Source: AG41 sp965653495 (GTDB taxonomy: Bacteria > Gemmatimonadota > Gemmatimonadetes > Gemmatimonadales > GWC2-71-9). Taken from it: a DNA stretch of 15,646 nt. The position numbers and the translations under genes were made by a program. Location of the stretch: the NCBI GenBank assembly GCA_965653495.1, contig CBFHAJ010000089.1, positions 1 through 15,646 of the forward strand, in the 5' to 3' direction. The notes under the pieces are model-generated. The model was not told the DNA's origin, did no database searches, and saw only the letters and a list, made by a program, of their open reading frames with translations. Below are positions 1 through 7,498 of the stretch, one piece after another; within the stretch, counting starts at the first letter, position 1, and each line of letters begins with the position of its first letter.

Positions 1-383
1 TCGGGTCGGACGGCCACATCGCGTTCAACGAGCCGACGAGCTCCCTGAGCTCACGCACCCGGCTCAAGACGCTGTCGAAGCAAACCATCGACGACAACGC
101 CCGGTTCTTCGACCGCCGCGAAGACGTGCCGGTGTATGCGATTACTATGGGGGTGGGGACGATCCTCGATGCACGCAAGCTCGTCCTGGTGGCGAGCGGC
201 AAGGCGAAGGCCAAGGCGATCGCCCAGGCCGTCGAAGGACCGGTCACCAGTATGGTGACGGCCAGTGCCATCCAGCTGCACCGTGACGCCATCGTCATCA
301 CCGATGAGGCGGCGGCCGCGGACCTGACCATGCGCGACTATTACCAGTTCATCTACGCGGCCAAGCCCGCGGCACCGAAGTAA
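1..383 (+). CDS. nagB: Glucosamine-6-phosphate deaminase, C-terminal part (5' end outside window)
   Basis: NagB converts glucosamine-6-phosphate to fructose-6-phosphate and ammonia in the cytoplasm, the last step in feeding amino sugars into glycolysis. The reading frame enters at base 3 and ends at TAA 381-383, giving about 126 residues of a family usually about 240-270 long, so roughly the N-terminal half is missing. The first visible residues, GSDGHIAFNEP, are the family's active-site stretch: the Asp, His and Glu at bases 9-11, 15-17 and 30-32 correspond to Asp141, His143 and Glu148 of the E. coli enzyme. The conserved SSRTR, DNARFF, GVGTI and VEGPVTSM-ASAIQLH stretches follow in the right order. 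The frame looks intact. The stop lies 7 nt before the next start, so the two genes may be co-transcribed. The family assignment is firm; a NagB-like isomerase variant cannot be excluded without the N-terminus. Confidence 0.93.
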   Translation, partial: GSDGHIAFNEPTSSLSSRTRLKTLSKQTIDDNARFFDRREDVPVYAITMGVGTILDARKLVLVASGKAKAKAIAQAVEGPVTSMVTASAIQLHRDAIVITDEAAAADLTMRDYYQFIYAAKPAAPK

Positions 384-390
384 GTCCGGC

Positions 391-1092
391 GTGAACACCG
401 AGGGGATGTCATTGCGGCGGGCCGCGCTGGCCGCCGCCATTGCCGATCTCCTCATGCCGGTCGCCTACGCGCAGCTCTCCATTTGGCCCAAGCTCGTCAT
501 TCCGGACAACATCGACCAAACTGTCCAGAACATCACAGCCTACCGCGGCCAGTTTGCGGTCGCCATCCTTTGTTATCTGATCACGTTCGTCGAAGACATA
601 ATCATTGCGTGGGCGCTGTACGTCCTGCTCGTGCCGGTGAACCGGGCGCTGTCATTGCTGACCGCCTGGTTCCGGCTGGTATATACCGCGGTGGGACTGT
701 TCGCCTGGCTGAACCTGGTGATCGTTTTTCGTGTCCTGACCGTGCCCGTTTACGCGACCCTGTTTGGGCCCGGCCCGCTCAACGCCCAGGTTGAGCTGTT
801 GCTCAATTCGTTTCAATACGAGTGGTCGATGAGCCTGGTGATCTTCGGAATTCACCTCGTGCTGTTGGGCTATTTGATCTTCCGGTCGGGCTACATCCCC
901 TGGATCATCGGGATACTGTTGGTGATCGATGGCGTGGGTTGGATGTTCAACAGCTTGCGGCCATACCTCTATCCCGACGTCCATCTGGGATTCTTCTGTC
1001 ACTTCGCCTTCTCGGAGCTGATTCTCCCGCTCTGGCTCCTGATCCGGGGGTGGAAGATCCCGGAGCCGGTCCTGAGTCCGAGCTCGGCGTAA
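391..1092 (+). CDS. DUF4386 family integral membrane protein
   Basis: A 233-residue inner-membrane protein of unknown function. It has about six or seven hydrophobic segments, including stretches near residues 9-27, 52-80, 85-112 and 145-165, and two more between about 168 and 220. The C-terminal half carries the features I associate with DUF4386: a GIHLVLLGYLIFRSGYIPWI-type segment, then GILLVIDGVGW, and a final E-LILPLWLLIRGWKI before the polar tail. No catalytic motif is visible. I use the GTG at 391. The ATG at 406 is an alternative, but its purine-rich stretch abuts the codon directly, which is too close for a normal ribosome site. It begins 7 nt after nagB and ends 11 nt before the propeller gene, so a loose operon is possible, but nothing links the functions. 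The family call rests on recall of the pattern; the function is unknown. Confidence 0.82.
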   Translation: MNTEGMSLRRAALAAAIADLLMPVAYAQLSIWPKLVIPDNIDQTVQNITAYRGQFAVAILCYLITFVEDIIIAWALYVLLVPVNRALSLLTAWFRLVYTAVGLFAWLNLVIVFRVLTVPVYATLFGPGPLNAQVELLLNSFQYEWSMSLVIFGIHLVLLGYLIFRSGYIPWIIGILLVIDGVGWMFNSLRPYLYPDVHLGFFCHFAFSELILPLWLLIRGWKIPEPVLSPSSA

Positions 1093-1103
1093 CGGTAGTG
1101 ACA

Positions 1104-2162
1104 ATGGCTGCAGTCGTCGCGATCGTTCTCGCGGGTGGGCTCGCTGACCCACCCGCCCGAGCGCCGGTCTGCTCGCTCGCCGGGCCGGCCGCGGAAGCCC
1201 GATGGTCGCGCACCATCCCACCGGCAACGACGGCCGACGCACCGCTGCGCGTGGTGACCGACGTGCCGCTGCCGGGGAGCGCGTCCCGCTTCGACTATCA
1301 AAGCCTCGAGGCGACCACCGGCCGGCTGTTCGTCTCGCACATGGGCGCCGGACAGCTCGTGGTCTTCGATATCCGGGCGGGTCACGTGATTGCGAATCTG
1401 GCCGGATTTCCCACGGTCACCGGCGTCCTCGCCGTGCCTGACGAGCACCGCGCCTATGCCTCGGCGACGGGAGACCACGCCGTCGTTGTCGTGGACGATG
1501 CCACACTCGAGATCGTGGCCCGGGTGCCGGGCCCGCGCTTCCCGGACGGCCTTGCGTACGCTCCCGACACGCGACGCGTGTTCATTTCGGATGAGTCGGG
1601 GCGGCGTGACTTCGTGCTTGACGCCGCCAAGAACGCCAGGGTGACCCAGATCGAGCTCGGCGGAGAGGCGGGCAACACTCAGTACGACGCGGGCTCCCAT
1701 TGCATCATCGTCGCGGTACAGACCGCGAACCAGCTCGCCGTGGTCGATCCAGCCGGTGCCCAGATCGTGCGACGTATCGCTCTCGACCGGGCGGTGCGGT
1801 ATCCGCACGGCGTCTACATCGAGGCAGCACACCGGCTCGCGTTCGTCGCCGGACAGGAGAGCGCGACGCTCGGCGTCCTCGATCTCCAAACTCTGCAATT
1901 ACGTCAGGTGCTGCCGATCGGGAGCGATCCCGACGTCCTCGCTTTCGATCCTTCGCTGAGGCGGTTGTACGTGGCGGCCGAGTCGGGGGTGGTGGCCGTG
2001 TTCGAGGAGCGCGCGGGATCCCTCGTACAGCTCGGGTGGTATCGGGCGCCGCGGGCGCACTCCGTGGCTGTCGATCCCGGCACCCACCGGGTGTACCTGC
2101 CGCTCGCCGACGTGAACGGTCATCCTGTGCTGCGGGTGCTGGAGCCGAGCGATTCGCGTTGA
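1104..2162 (+). CDS. Exported YncE/YVTN-type beta-propeller protein
   Basis: A predicted 352-residue protein built of repeated blades of about 40-45 residues, each with a hydrophobic strand, a Val-Val-x-Asp turn and a Gly-Asp or Pro-Asp loop. Examples are QLVVFDIRAGHVIANL, HAVVVVDDATLEIVARVPG, FPDGLAYAPDTRRVFISDE and DPDVLAFDPSLRRLYVAAE. This pattern is typical of YncE-like seven-bladed propellers, usually periplasmic or secreted and often with no known ligand. The N-terminus from ATG 1104 (MAAVVAIVLAGGLA) is hydrophobic but lacks a basic n-region, so the signal peptide is weak. GTG 1098 is an equally possible start, and neither has a clear ribosome site. The frame is open upstream to 822 only as a shadow of the membrane gene. 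It lies 11 nt after that gene. A second propeller of the same general class is at 8498-9529. Substrate and role are unknown. Confidence 0.8.
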   Translation: MAAVVAIVLAGGLADPPARAPVCSLAGPAAEARWSRTIPPATTADAPLRVVTDVPLPGSASRFDYQSLEATTGRLFVSHMGAGQLVVFDIRAGHVIANLAGFPTVTGVLAVPDEHRAYASATGDHAVVVVDDATLEIVARVPGPRFPDGLAYAPDTRRVFISDESGRRDFVLDAAKNARVTQIELGGEAGNTQYDAGSHCIIVAVQTANQLAVVDPAGAQIVRRIALDRAVRYPHGVYIEAAHRLAFVAGQESATLGVLDLQTLQLRQVLPIGSDPDVLAFDPSLRRLYVAAESGVVAVFEERAGSLVQLGWYRAPRAHSVAVDPGTHRVYLPLADVNGHPVLRVLEPSDSR

Positions 2163-2187
2163 GTCACCACCTTCCGCTCGACCGCGC

Positions 2188-2208
2188 CATACGTAGGATT
2201 GACGTATG
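2188..2208. repeat. Perfect 7-bp inverted repeat spanning the NUDIX start codon
   Basis: CATACGT (2188-2194) and ACGTATG (2202-2208) are exact reverse complements separated by 7 nt, and the right arm contains the ATG of the NUDIX gene. The only ribosome-site-like bases, AGGA (2195-2198), lie in the loop. TAGGAT at 2194-2199 could also be read as a -10 element placed for a leaderless transcript. Either role is inference. Confidence 0.4.
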
Positions 2209-2685
2209 ATCAGCGCAGGGCTGGTAATGTTCCGCCGACGCGCCGGGGAGCCCGAGGTGTTGCTCGTACATCTGGGCGGGCCGTTCTGGGCGCGTAAAGA
2301 CGACGGCGCCTGGTCCATTCCGAAAGGCGTGGTCGAGGGCGGCGAAGACCTCCTGGCCGCCGCGCGCCGCGAGTTCAGCGAAGAGACCGGGTTCCGAGCG
2401 GAGGGCCGGTTCATGCCCCTGACGCCGGTGCGGCAAGCGAGCGGTAAGCTGATCCATGCGTGGGCGTTCGAAGGTGACGCCGACCCGCAACGCTTGCGCA
2501 GCAACAGCTTCTCCCTGCAGTGGCCGCCCAAGTCCGGTCGACAGCAGGAGTTCCCGGAGGCCGATCGCGCCGCGTGGTTTACCCTGGCGTTGGCCGGGCA
2601 GAAGTGCGTGCCGGGTCAGCGGGGCCTGTTCATCGAGCTGGCGCGCATGCTTGCTCGGAGCGTGCCGGGAGCGCGTTCCGCATGA
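2206..2685 (+). CDS. NUDIX hydrolase, COG4119-type predicted NTP pyrophosphohydrolase
   Basis: A 159-residue cytoplasmic protein with a perfect Nudix box, G-x5-E-x7-R-E-F-S-E-E-T-G-F, starting at Gly 41-42 (GVVEGGEDLLAAARR followed by EFSEETGF). The paired glutamates bind the divalent metal for hydrolysis of a nucleoside diphosphate linked to another group. The flanks match a distinct subgroup (COG4119): GGPFWARKDDGAWSIPKG before the box, then PVRQ-SGK, HAWAFEGD, a RSN-F-LQWPP-SG segment and QEFPEADRAAWF. The substrate of this subgroup is not established to my knowledge, so NTP pyrophosphohydrolase is a general label. The length suits a single-domain Nudix enzyme. The start at ATG 2206 is supported by the conserved beginning of the family (S-AG-LVMFRR) but has only a weak AGGA ribosome site, inside a potential hairpin loop. 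The stop overlaps the start of the next small frame as ATGA. Confidence 0.92.
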   Translation: MISAGLVMFRRRAGEPEVLLVHLGGPFWARKDDGAWSIPKGVVEGGEDLLAAARREFSEETGFRAEGRFMPLTPVRQASGKLIHAWAFEGDADPQRLRSNSFSLQWPPKSGRQQEFPEADRAAWFTLALAGQKCVPGQRGLFIELARMLARSVPGARSA

Positions 2686-2890
2686 GCCCCGTCCGTCAGC
2701 ACCCAGTGCGCGGCGGCATCGTGCTCGGCCTCATCGTCGCGACGATCTGCTGGCGCAGGTGGGGTTGGGTCAGCCTGCGTGGCTGCGCATCATGGGCGGT
2801 AACGTCATCGGGGCCGTGGTGACTGTAGTCGTCAGCGCCGGCGGCGCCGCGCCGGCTCGACCAGCTTCCAGAACTGGCGGTCGCCGATGA
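2682..2890 (+). pseudogene. Small membrane-protein reading frame, apparently frameshifted
   Basis: An ATG at 2682 overlaps the NUDIX stop (ATGA). Its frame gives 46 residues: a basic start, a hydrophobic stretch RGGIVLGLIVATI, then an abrupt change to Trp/Arg/Cys-rich sequence and a stop at 2820-2822. Near 2740-2750 the next frame becomes the plausible one: DLLAQVGLGQPAWLRIMGGN and then VIGAVVTVVVSAGG, running to TGA 2888-2890. Joined, the two pieces would be a protein of about 70 residues with two membrane segments and a short loop. The likely reading is one small gene with a single-base indel, real or a sequencing error; the alternative is a genuine 46-residue peptide. I do not recognise a family. 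The last part lies antisense over the kinase gene's 3' end (stop at 2832), so its tail may be chance. Function unknown. Confidence 0.4.
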
Positions 2891-4022
2891 CGGTGATGAG
2901 GTGACCGCGCGCGGCGAGGCGGCGGATCTCGATCAACTTGAGGCCGCCTCCTGCGCCCGCGATCTGCAGCGGGTTGGGCCGTCCGCGCACCAGAACAGCT
3001 GTGGCCTGGCCCGGCTTCGTTTGCACGATGGCTCCTGCCCGGCGCGCCGCCGCGATCGCTTCGCTGCGCGGACGGCTCAGGAATCCGGTGAATGACAGCC
3101 GCTTGCCCTTGAGGCTGTGCACGCGCCCGAATTGCGGTGCCTGTTGCGCGCGCCGCAGCGCGGTCATCAATTCCCCGGCGGCCTCGTAGCGCCGGCCGCG
3201 CACCCCCAGGCAGCGGTGAATCACCTCCTTCAGGTGATCGCTGCACGGCAGCTTGCGGACATCGCGGCTGCGAATCGGGCTCGAGGTGTCGCCGCGCAGC
3301 AACATGACGGCAATGAGTCCCACCTGGTAGATGTCGTCGCGCTGCTGCCAGCGGCGCACCCGTCCCCACGCGATCTCGTTCGGCACGTTGAACAGGTTGA
3401 ACGCATCGGCGGTGACGCCGCGGCGGCTGAGCTGGTGGGTCGCGATGCCGAAGTCGCCGAGCTTCAGTTGCGCGTGCTCGCACACGAACACGTTGAAGGG
3501 GGTCAGGTCGCGGTGCAGCGCCTGGCCACGATGCAGTGCGTCGAGCACGGAGAGGACCGCCGCGATCTCGCGTCGCACGAAACGCTCCGGCTGCGGCCCC
3601 GTGCGCTCCAGCCAGGCGCCCAGGTCGCCGTGCTCGGCGTATTCCATCGCGAGGCAGTAGTGGGTGTGGCCGTTCTCCACGACCACGAACCGGTCGTAGA
3701 TGCGCAGGGCACGCGGCTCGCGCCCCAGCAGCTCGGCAAAATAGGCCTCGCGCAGCCAGGGCGAGAACCGGTCCGTGATTTTGACGCACACCTGCGGGGG
3801 GCACACGCCGCGCGGGTGCGGGGTGGCGAGATAGACTTCCCCGAAGCCCCCTTTGCCCACCAGCCGCTCCAGCCGATAGGTGCGACCGCTCTCTGTGCTG
3901 ACGACGCTGGCTGGGGCAGGGACGGCAGCCGCGCCATGGGATGAGCGCCCCGTCGCGCGGGCGTGGGTCGCGCGCTGGGTGCGACGGGACTGGGCCAGGG
4001 TTGCGCGAATTTGCGTCGCCAT
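2832..4022 (-). CDS. Ser/Thr protein kinase with C-terminal BRCT domain
   Basis: A 396-residue cytoplasmic protein with no membrane segment. Residues 1-47 are a low-complexity Arg/Ala/Thr tail. Residues about 49-292 are a Hanks-type kinase: glycine loop GKGGFGEV (56-63), ATP-binding Lys81 in VCVKIT, catalytic loop HRDLTPFN with Asp172 and Asn177, metal-binding DFG (190-192), and a DIYQVGLIAVMLL helix after the activation segment. The usual Lys two residues after the catalytic Asp is Thr174, as in some other bacterial kinases. Residues about 302-389 read as a BRCT domain: LKGKRLSFTGFLSRPRSEAI, then AARRAGAIV, TAVLVRG, and a final hydrophobic F-W-KLV helix. In known proteins BRCT modules bind phosphopeptides or DNA ends, as in NAD-dependent ligase. 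Most bacterial kinases of this class instead carry a membrane segment and an extracellular sensor. A TTGACG/CAATTA promoter may precede it. The kinase call is very sure, the BRCT call fairly sure; partners are unknown. Confidence 0.9.
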   Translation of the reverse strand: MATQIRATLAQSRRTQRATHARATGRSSHGAAAVPAPASVVSTESGRTYRLERLVGKGGFGEVYLATPHPRGVCPPQVCVKITDRFSPWLREAYFAELLGREPRALRIYDRFVVVENGHTHYCLAMEYAEHGDLGAWLERTGPQPERFVRREIAAVLSVLDALHRGQALHRDLTPFNVFVCEHAQLKLGDFGIATHQLSRRGVTADAFNLFNVPNEIAWGRVRRWQQRDDIYQVGLIAVMLLRGDTSSPIRSRDVRKLPCSDHLKEVIHRCLGVRGRRYEAAGELMTALRRAQQAPQFGRVHSLKGKRLSFTGFLSRPRSEAIAAARRAGAIVQTKPGQATAVLVRGRPNPLQIAGAGGGLKLIEIRRLAARGHLITVIGDRQFWKLVEPARRRRR

Positions 4023-4033
4023 GGAGAACCTAG

Positions 4034-4062
4034 TAATTGAGTCTCGACAGCCGCGCCGTCAA
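4034..4062 (-). promoter_or_regulatory. Possible promoter for the kinase-BRCT gene
   Basis: On the minus strand TTGACG (4057-4062) is followed after 17 nt by CAATTA (4034-4039), about 12 nt before the kinase start codon at 4022. The -35 element is good and the -10 poor. An AGG at 4029-4031 sits 6 nt before the ATG as a weak ribosome site. The gap is shared with the divergent LVIVD-repeat gene. Confidence 0.25.
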
Positions 4063-4100
4063 GCCGTACGTTGATCGCCCTCGCTCGAGCGGAGAACATC

Positions 4101-6065
4101 GTGTTCACCCTGCGGCTGTCGCGACTCGTGCTGGCATCGGTGATCCTCGTAACCCCGGCGTTGCGGGCGCAGAATTCCGCCGCGCCGTCACCCGATCCCC
4201 GCGTCGGACTCAAGGCCGGCTGGTGGGATGTCGCCCAGGCCGCCTGGAACCTGCGCCTCGTGTCGAGCACGCAGCCGACCAAGGAGTTCATTCCAGCCGA
4301 GCCCGGCGATTTCGAGTACATGAACTCGGACATGGCGTTCGATGGGCACTACGTCATCCAGGGCAACTTCCGCGGCTTCCAGGTGTGGGACGTGGCCGAT
4401 CCGGCTCACCCCCGTCTCGTGCACGCCGAGACATGCCCCGAGCAGCAGAACGATGTCTCGGTGTACCGCCACCTGCTGTTCCTCTCGGGCGAGTCGCCCG
4501 AGGGGCGCGTGGACTGCGGCACGCAAGGCGTGAAGGAGCCCGCCAGTCCGCAACGCATGCGCGGCATTCGCGTCATCGACGTGAGTGACTTCGCACACCC
4601 GCGGATCGTGGCGAACGTGCAGACGTGCCGCGGGTCCCACACTCACACGCTCGTCACCGATCCCAGGGACACGAGCGTCGTCTACATCTATGTGTCGGGC
4701 CAGGCTCCCGTGCGGCCGGCCCAGGCGCTGGCCGGCTGCTCGGAGGCGCTGCCCGAGCAGGACACGGCGTCGGCGCGGTTCCGGATCGACATCATCCGCG
4801 TGCCGCTGGCGCACCCGGAGCAGGCCGCGATCGTGAGCCGGCCGCGGATCTTCGAGGCGTTGGTGGCGCCGCCCATCCACGGCCCCACCCCTGCCGACGC
4901 TGTGGCCGGGAAGCATTTCGCGGATTCCGCGCGCGCCGCGGGCGCCTTCGTCGTGACGTTTCAGGGAGAGCCCTTCGTGCTGCCGCCGCCATTCACCGAT
5001 GGCATGCTCGACAGCATCGTGCAAAGTCGCGGCGGGACCGGTGCGCCGACGGGAGCCGACAGCACGGCACTGCGCGGGGCGATCCAGGGGATCGTCGACA
5101 ACATGTTCCTGTCGCCGATGGGTCCCGGTGGCGTGCGCCACGGTCCCGATCAATGCCATGACATCACGGTGTATCCCGTGCTCGGGATTGCCGGAGGCGC
5201 GTGCGCCGGCTATGGCCTCTTGCTCGACATCCGGGATCCGGCCCACCCGGTCCGTCTCGCCGCCGCGGCGGATTCGAATTTCGCGTACTGGCACTCGGCG
5301 ACGTTCAACAACGATGGGACCAAGGTCCTGTTCACCGACGAGTGGGGCGGCGGGCTGGCGCCGCGCTGCCGCGCGACCGACAAGCCCGAATGGGGCGCCG
5401 ACGCGATCTTCACAATCGCCAACCACGCGTTGACGTTCCAGAGCTACTACAAGCTGCCGGCGCCGCAGACGGTGACGGAGAACTGCGTGGCCCACAACGG
5501 CAGCATCGTTCCGGTGCCGGGCCGCGACATCATGGTGCAGGGCTGGTATCAGGGCGGCATCTCCGTGTTCGACTTCACCGATCCTGCGCATCCGAGCGAG
5601 ATCGCGTATTTCGATCGCGGGCCGATGGACGCCGCCAAGCTCGACATGGCCGGAAGCTGGTCGGCCTACTGGTACAACGGCTACATCTACAGCTCCGAGA
5701 TCTCGCGCGGGCTCGACATTCTTGAGCTCCAGCCGGGCGCACTGCTCACGCAGAACGAGCTGGACGCGGCGAAGCTGGTGAAGGTCGCGTTCGAGAACGT
5801 GCAGGATCAGCAGCGTGCGACCTGGCCGGCGAGCTTCGTGGTGGCGCAGGCCTATGTCGATCAGCTCGAGCGGTCGCACGGGTTGCCGGCAGCGCGCATC
5901 AGCGCGGTGCGGGCTGCCCTGGCGGATGGGGAACGGGCGACCGGTGCCAGCCGCAAGCGTGCTTTGACGGCGCTGGCCACTCAACTGAATCGCGATGCGG
6001 CAGCATCAGGGGACGCGCGCAAGGTGCTCGCCCTCGCGGCGGTGACGCGCGAGCTGGCACGCTAG
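4101..6065 (+). CDS. Secreted LVIVD-repeat (beta-propeller-like) protein
   Basis: A 654-residue exported protein. The GTG at 4101 is chosen because GGAG lies 6 nt upstream (4091-4094) and it yields a classical signal peptide (Arg5, Arg8, hydrophobic core, LRA-Q cleavage near residue 23). An in-frame TTG at 4071 has no such support. The body holds LVIVD-type repeats, in which a hydrophobic G-x-V-D strand is followed by DPAHP or D-AHP and a further strand: FQVWDVADPAHPRLVHAETC, GIRVIDVSDFAHPRIVANV, LLDIRDPAHPVRLAAAADS and ISVFDFTDPAHPSEIAYFD. His-rich points such as GSHTHTL, FAYWHSATF and CVAHNGS could bind a ligand or metal, but this is not shown. About 100 C-terminal residues are helical and charged. 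No catalytic motif is visible. The GH30 gene starts 4 nt after the stop, so the two are probably co-transcribed and may act on the same extracellular material. Confidence 0.78.
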   Translation: MFTLRLSRLVLASVILVTPALRAQNSAAPSPDPRVGLKAGWWDVAQAAWNLRLVSSTQPTKEFIPAEPGDFEYMNSDMAFDGHYVIQGNFRGFQVWDVADPAHPRLVHAETCPEQQNDVSVYRHLLFLSGESPEGRVDCGTQGVKEPASPQRMRGIRVIDVSDFAHPRIVANVQTCRGSHTHTLVTDPRDTSVVYIYVSGQAPVRPAQALAGCSEALPEQDTASARFRIDIIRVPLAHPEQAAIVSRPRIFEALVAPPIHGPTPADAVAGKHFADSARAAGAFVVTFQGEPFVLPPPFTDGMLDSIVQSRGGTGAPTGADSTALRGAIQGIVDNMFLSPMGPGGVRHGPDQCHDITVYPVLGIAGGACAGYGLLLDIRDPAHPVRLAAAADSNFAYWHSATFNNDGTKVLFTDEWGGGLAPRCRATDKPEWGADAIFTIANHALTFQSYYKLPAPQTVTENCVAHNGSIVPVPGRDIMVQGWYQGGISVFDFTDPAHPSEIAYFDRGPMDAAKLDMAGSWSAYWYNGYIYSSEISRGLDILELQPGALLTQNELDAAKLVKVAFENVQDQQRATWPASFVVAQAYVDQLERSHGLPAARISAVRAALADGERATGASRKRALTALATQLNRDAAASGDARKVLALAAVTRELAR

Positions 6066-6069
6066 CGGT

Positions 6070-7494
6070 ATGCGAGCCCTCGCAGGAACGTCGCTGCTGC
6101 TGCTGGCCGCGCAGGCGCCTGCTCAGACGATCGGCAGGCGCGCGATGGTCTACACTACGGCCGAGAGCACGACGTTCCGCCTGAGTCCCAGCGACACCTT
6201 GGCGTTCCAGGCTGCCGAGCCGACCTCCGAAGGGCAGGTCTATGTCTTCGTCGATCCGCGGCGCACGTTCCAGACGATGATCGGCATCGGGGGCGCGCTC
6301 ACCGACGCCGCGGCCGAAACGTTCGCGAAGCTGCCCGCGGCACGTCAGGACGAGCTGCTCACGGCGTATTACAGCCCCGATCGTGGGATCGGGTACACGC
6401 TCGGTCGGACCAACATCAACAGCTGTGACTTCTCGAGCGAGAGCTACACCTATGTCACGGAGGGCGACAAGGATCTCAGCAGCTTCTCCATCGCGCACGA
6501 TCAGCGCTACAAGATCCCCCTGATCAAGCGCGCGCTGGCCGCGAGCGGCAACCGGTTGAAGCTGTTCGCCAGTCCCTGGAGCCCGCCGGCGTACATGAAG
6601 GACAACAACGACATGCTGCATGGCGGGCACCTGAAGGCCGAATACGCCGATGCGTGGGCACTGTACTACGCGAAGTTCATCCAGGCGTATCGCCGGGCGG
6701 GGGTGCCGGTATGGGGCATCACGATCCAGAACGAGCCGATGGCCACGCAGCGCTGGGAGTCGTGTATCTACCAGGCGGACGCGGAGCGGGACTTTCTCCG
6801 GGACCATCTCGGGCCCACGATGGCCAGGCAGGGACTGCGCGGCGTCAACATCATGGTCTGGGACCACAACCGCGACCTGATCGTGCAGCGCGCGTTGACG
6901 ATCTACGGCGACTCGCTGGCGGCGCGCTATGCCTGGGGCATCGGATTCCATTGGTACGAAGACTGGTCAGGCGGGACCCAGATGTACGACAACGTGGCGC
7001 TGGTGAATCGGCTGTACCCCAACACGCACATCCTCTTCACCGAAGGCTCGCTGGGTCCCTTCGACTCAACCGCGTATGGACGCTGGAGTCTGGGCGAGGC
7101 CTACGGGCGGTCGATGATTCACGACTTCAATGCGGGCGCCGAGGGCTGGACCGACTGGAATATTCTGCTCGACGAAAAGGGCGGCCCGAACCACGTGGGG
7201 AATTTCTGTTTTGCGCCGATTCATGCCGACACGCGCACCGGGACGCTGATCTACACCAACTCGTACTACTACATCGGGCACTTCTCGAAATTCATCCGTC
7301 CCGGCGCCCGGCGGATTGCTGTGGCGCCGAGCCGCAGCATGCTGCTCGCGACGGGGTTCGTGAACCCGGATGGCTCCGTGGCCGTCGTGGTGATGAACCA
7401 GACGGCGCAAGCCGGGGACTACCATCTGAGCGTCGGCACGACGGCCGTGACGGTGCACGCGCCCGCGCACTCGATTCAGACGGTGGTGTTCTAG
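6070..7494 (+). CDS. Secreted glycoside hydrolase family 30 (glucosylceramidase-like)
   Basis: A 474-residue retaining beta-glycosidase with a signal peptide (residues 1 to about 19, ending APAQ) and a GH30 (beta/alpha)8 barrel plus a C-terminal beta domain. Family marks in order: MIGIGGALTDAAAETFAKL (70-88), YTLGRTNINSCDFS (109-122), LFASPWSPPAYMK (165-177), the acid/base Glu222 in ITIQNEP, FHWYEDW (293-299), and the nucleophile Glu325 in ILFTEGS. The C-terminus (about 415-474) is a GH30 beta-sandwich (VAVVVMNQ, final SIQTVVF). The length and motif set fit subfamily 1-like enzymes, which include glucosylceramidases and bacterial beta-glucosidases or beta-xylosidases, so the substrate cannot be fixed from sequence. 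It follows the LVIVD-repeat gene by 4 nt, with no good ribosome site of its own, which suggests translational coupling. All catalytic residues are present and the protein looks complete. Confidence 0.93.
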   Translation: MRALAGTSLLLLAAQAPAQTIGRRAMVYTTAESTTFRLSPSDTLAFQAAEPTSEGQVYVFVDPRRTFQTMIGIGGALTDAAAETFAKLPAARQDELLTAYYSPDRGIGYTLGRTNINSCDFSSESYTYVTEGDKDLSSFSIAHDQRYKIPLIKRALAASGNRLKLFASPWSPPAYMKDNNDMLHGGHLKAEYADAWALYYAKFIQAYRRAGVPVWGITIQNEPMATQRWESCIYQADAERDFLRDHLGPTMARQGLRGVNIMVWDHNRDLIVQRALTIYGDSLAARYAWGIGFHWYEDWSGGTQMYDNVALVNRLYPNTHILFTEGSLGPFDSTAYGRWSLGEAYGRSMIHDFNAGAEGWTDWNILLDEKGGPNHVGNFCFAPIHADTRTGTLIYTNSYYYIGHFSKFIRPGARRIAVAPSRSMLLATGFVNPDGSVAVVVMNQTAQAGDYHLSVGTTAVTVHAPAHSIQTVVF

Positions 7495-7498
7495 GGCG

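Noticed and set aside
4082..4091. Perfect palindrome CGCTCGAGCG upstream of the LVIVD-repeat gene
   Set aside because: A 10-bp GC-rich palindrome is expected by chance in such DNA and is not repeated near other starts in the window.
4071..4100. TTG 4071 as start of the LVIVD-repeat protein
   Set aside because: No ribosome site, and it would place extra residues before a classical signal peptide; GTG 4101 has GGAG at 6 nt.
4188..5984. 598-codon minus-strand open frame
   Set aside because: Antisense shadow of the LVIVD-repeat gene, Arg/His-rich and without any motif; such frames are common in GC-rich DNA.
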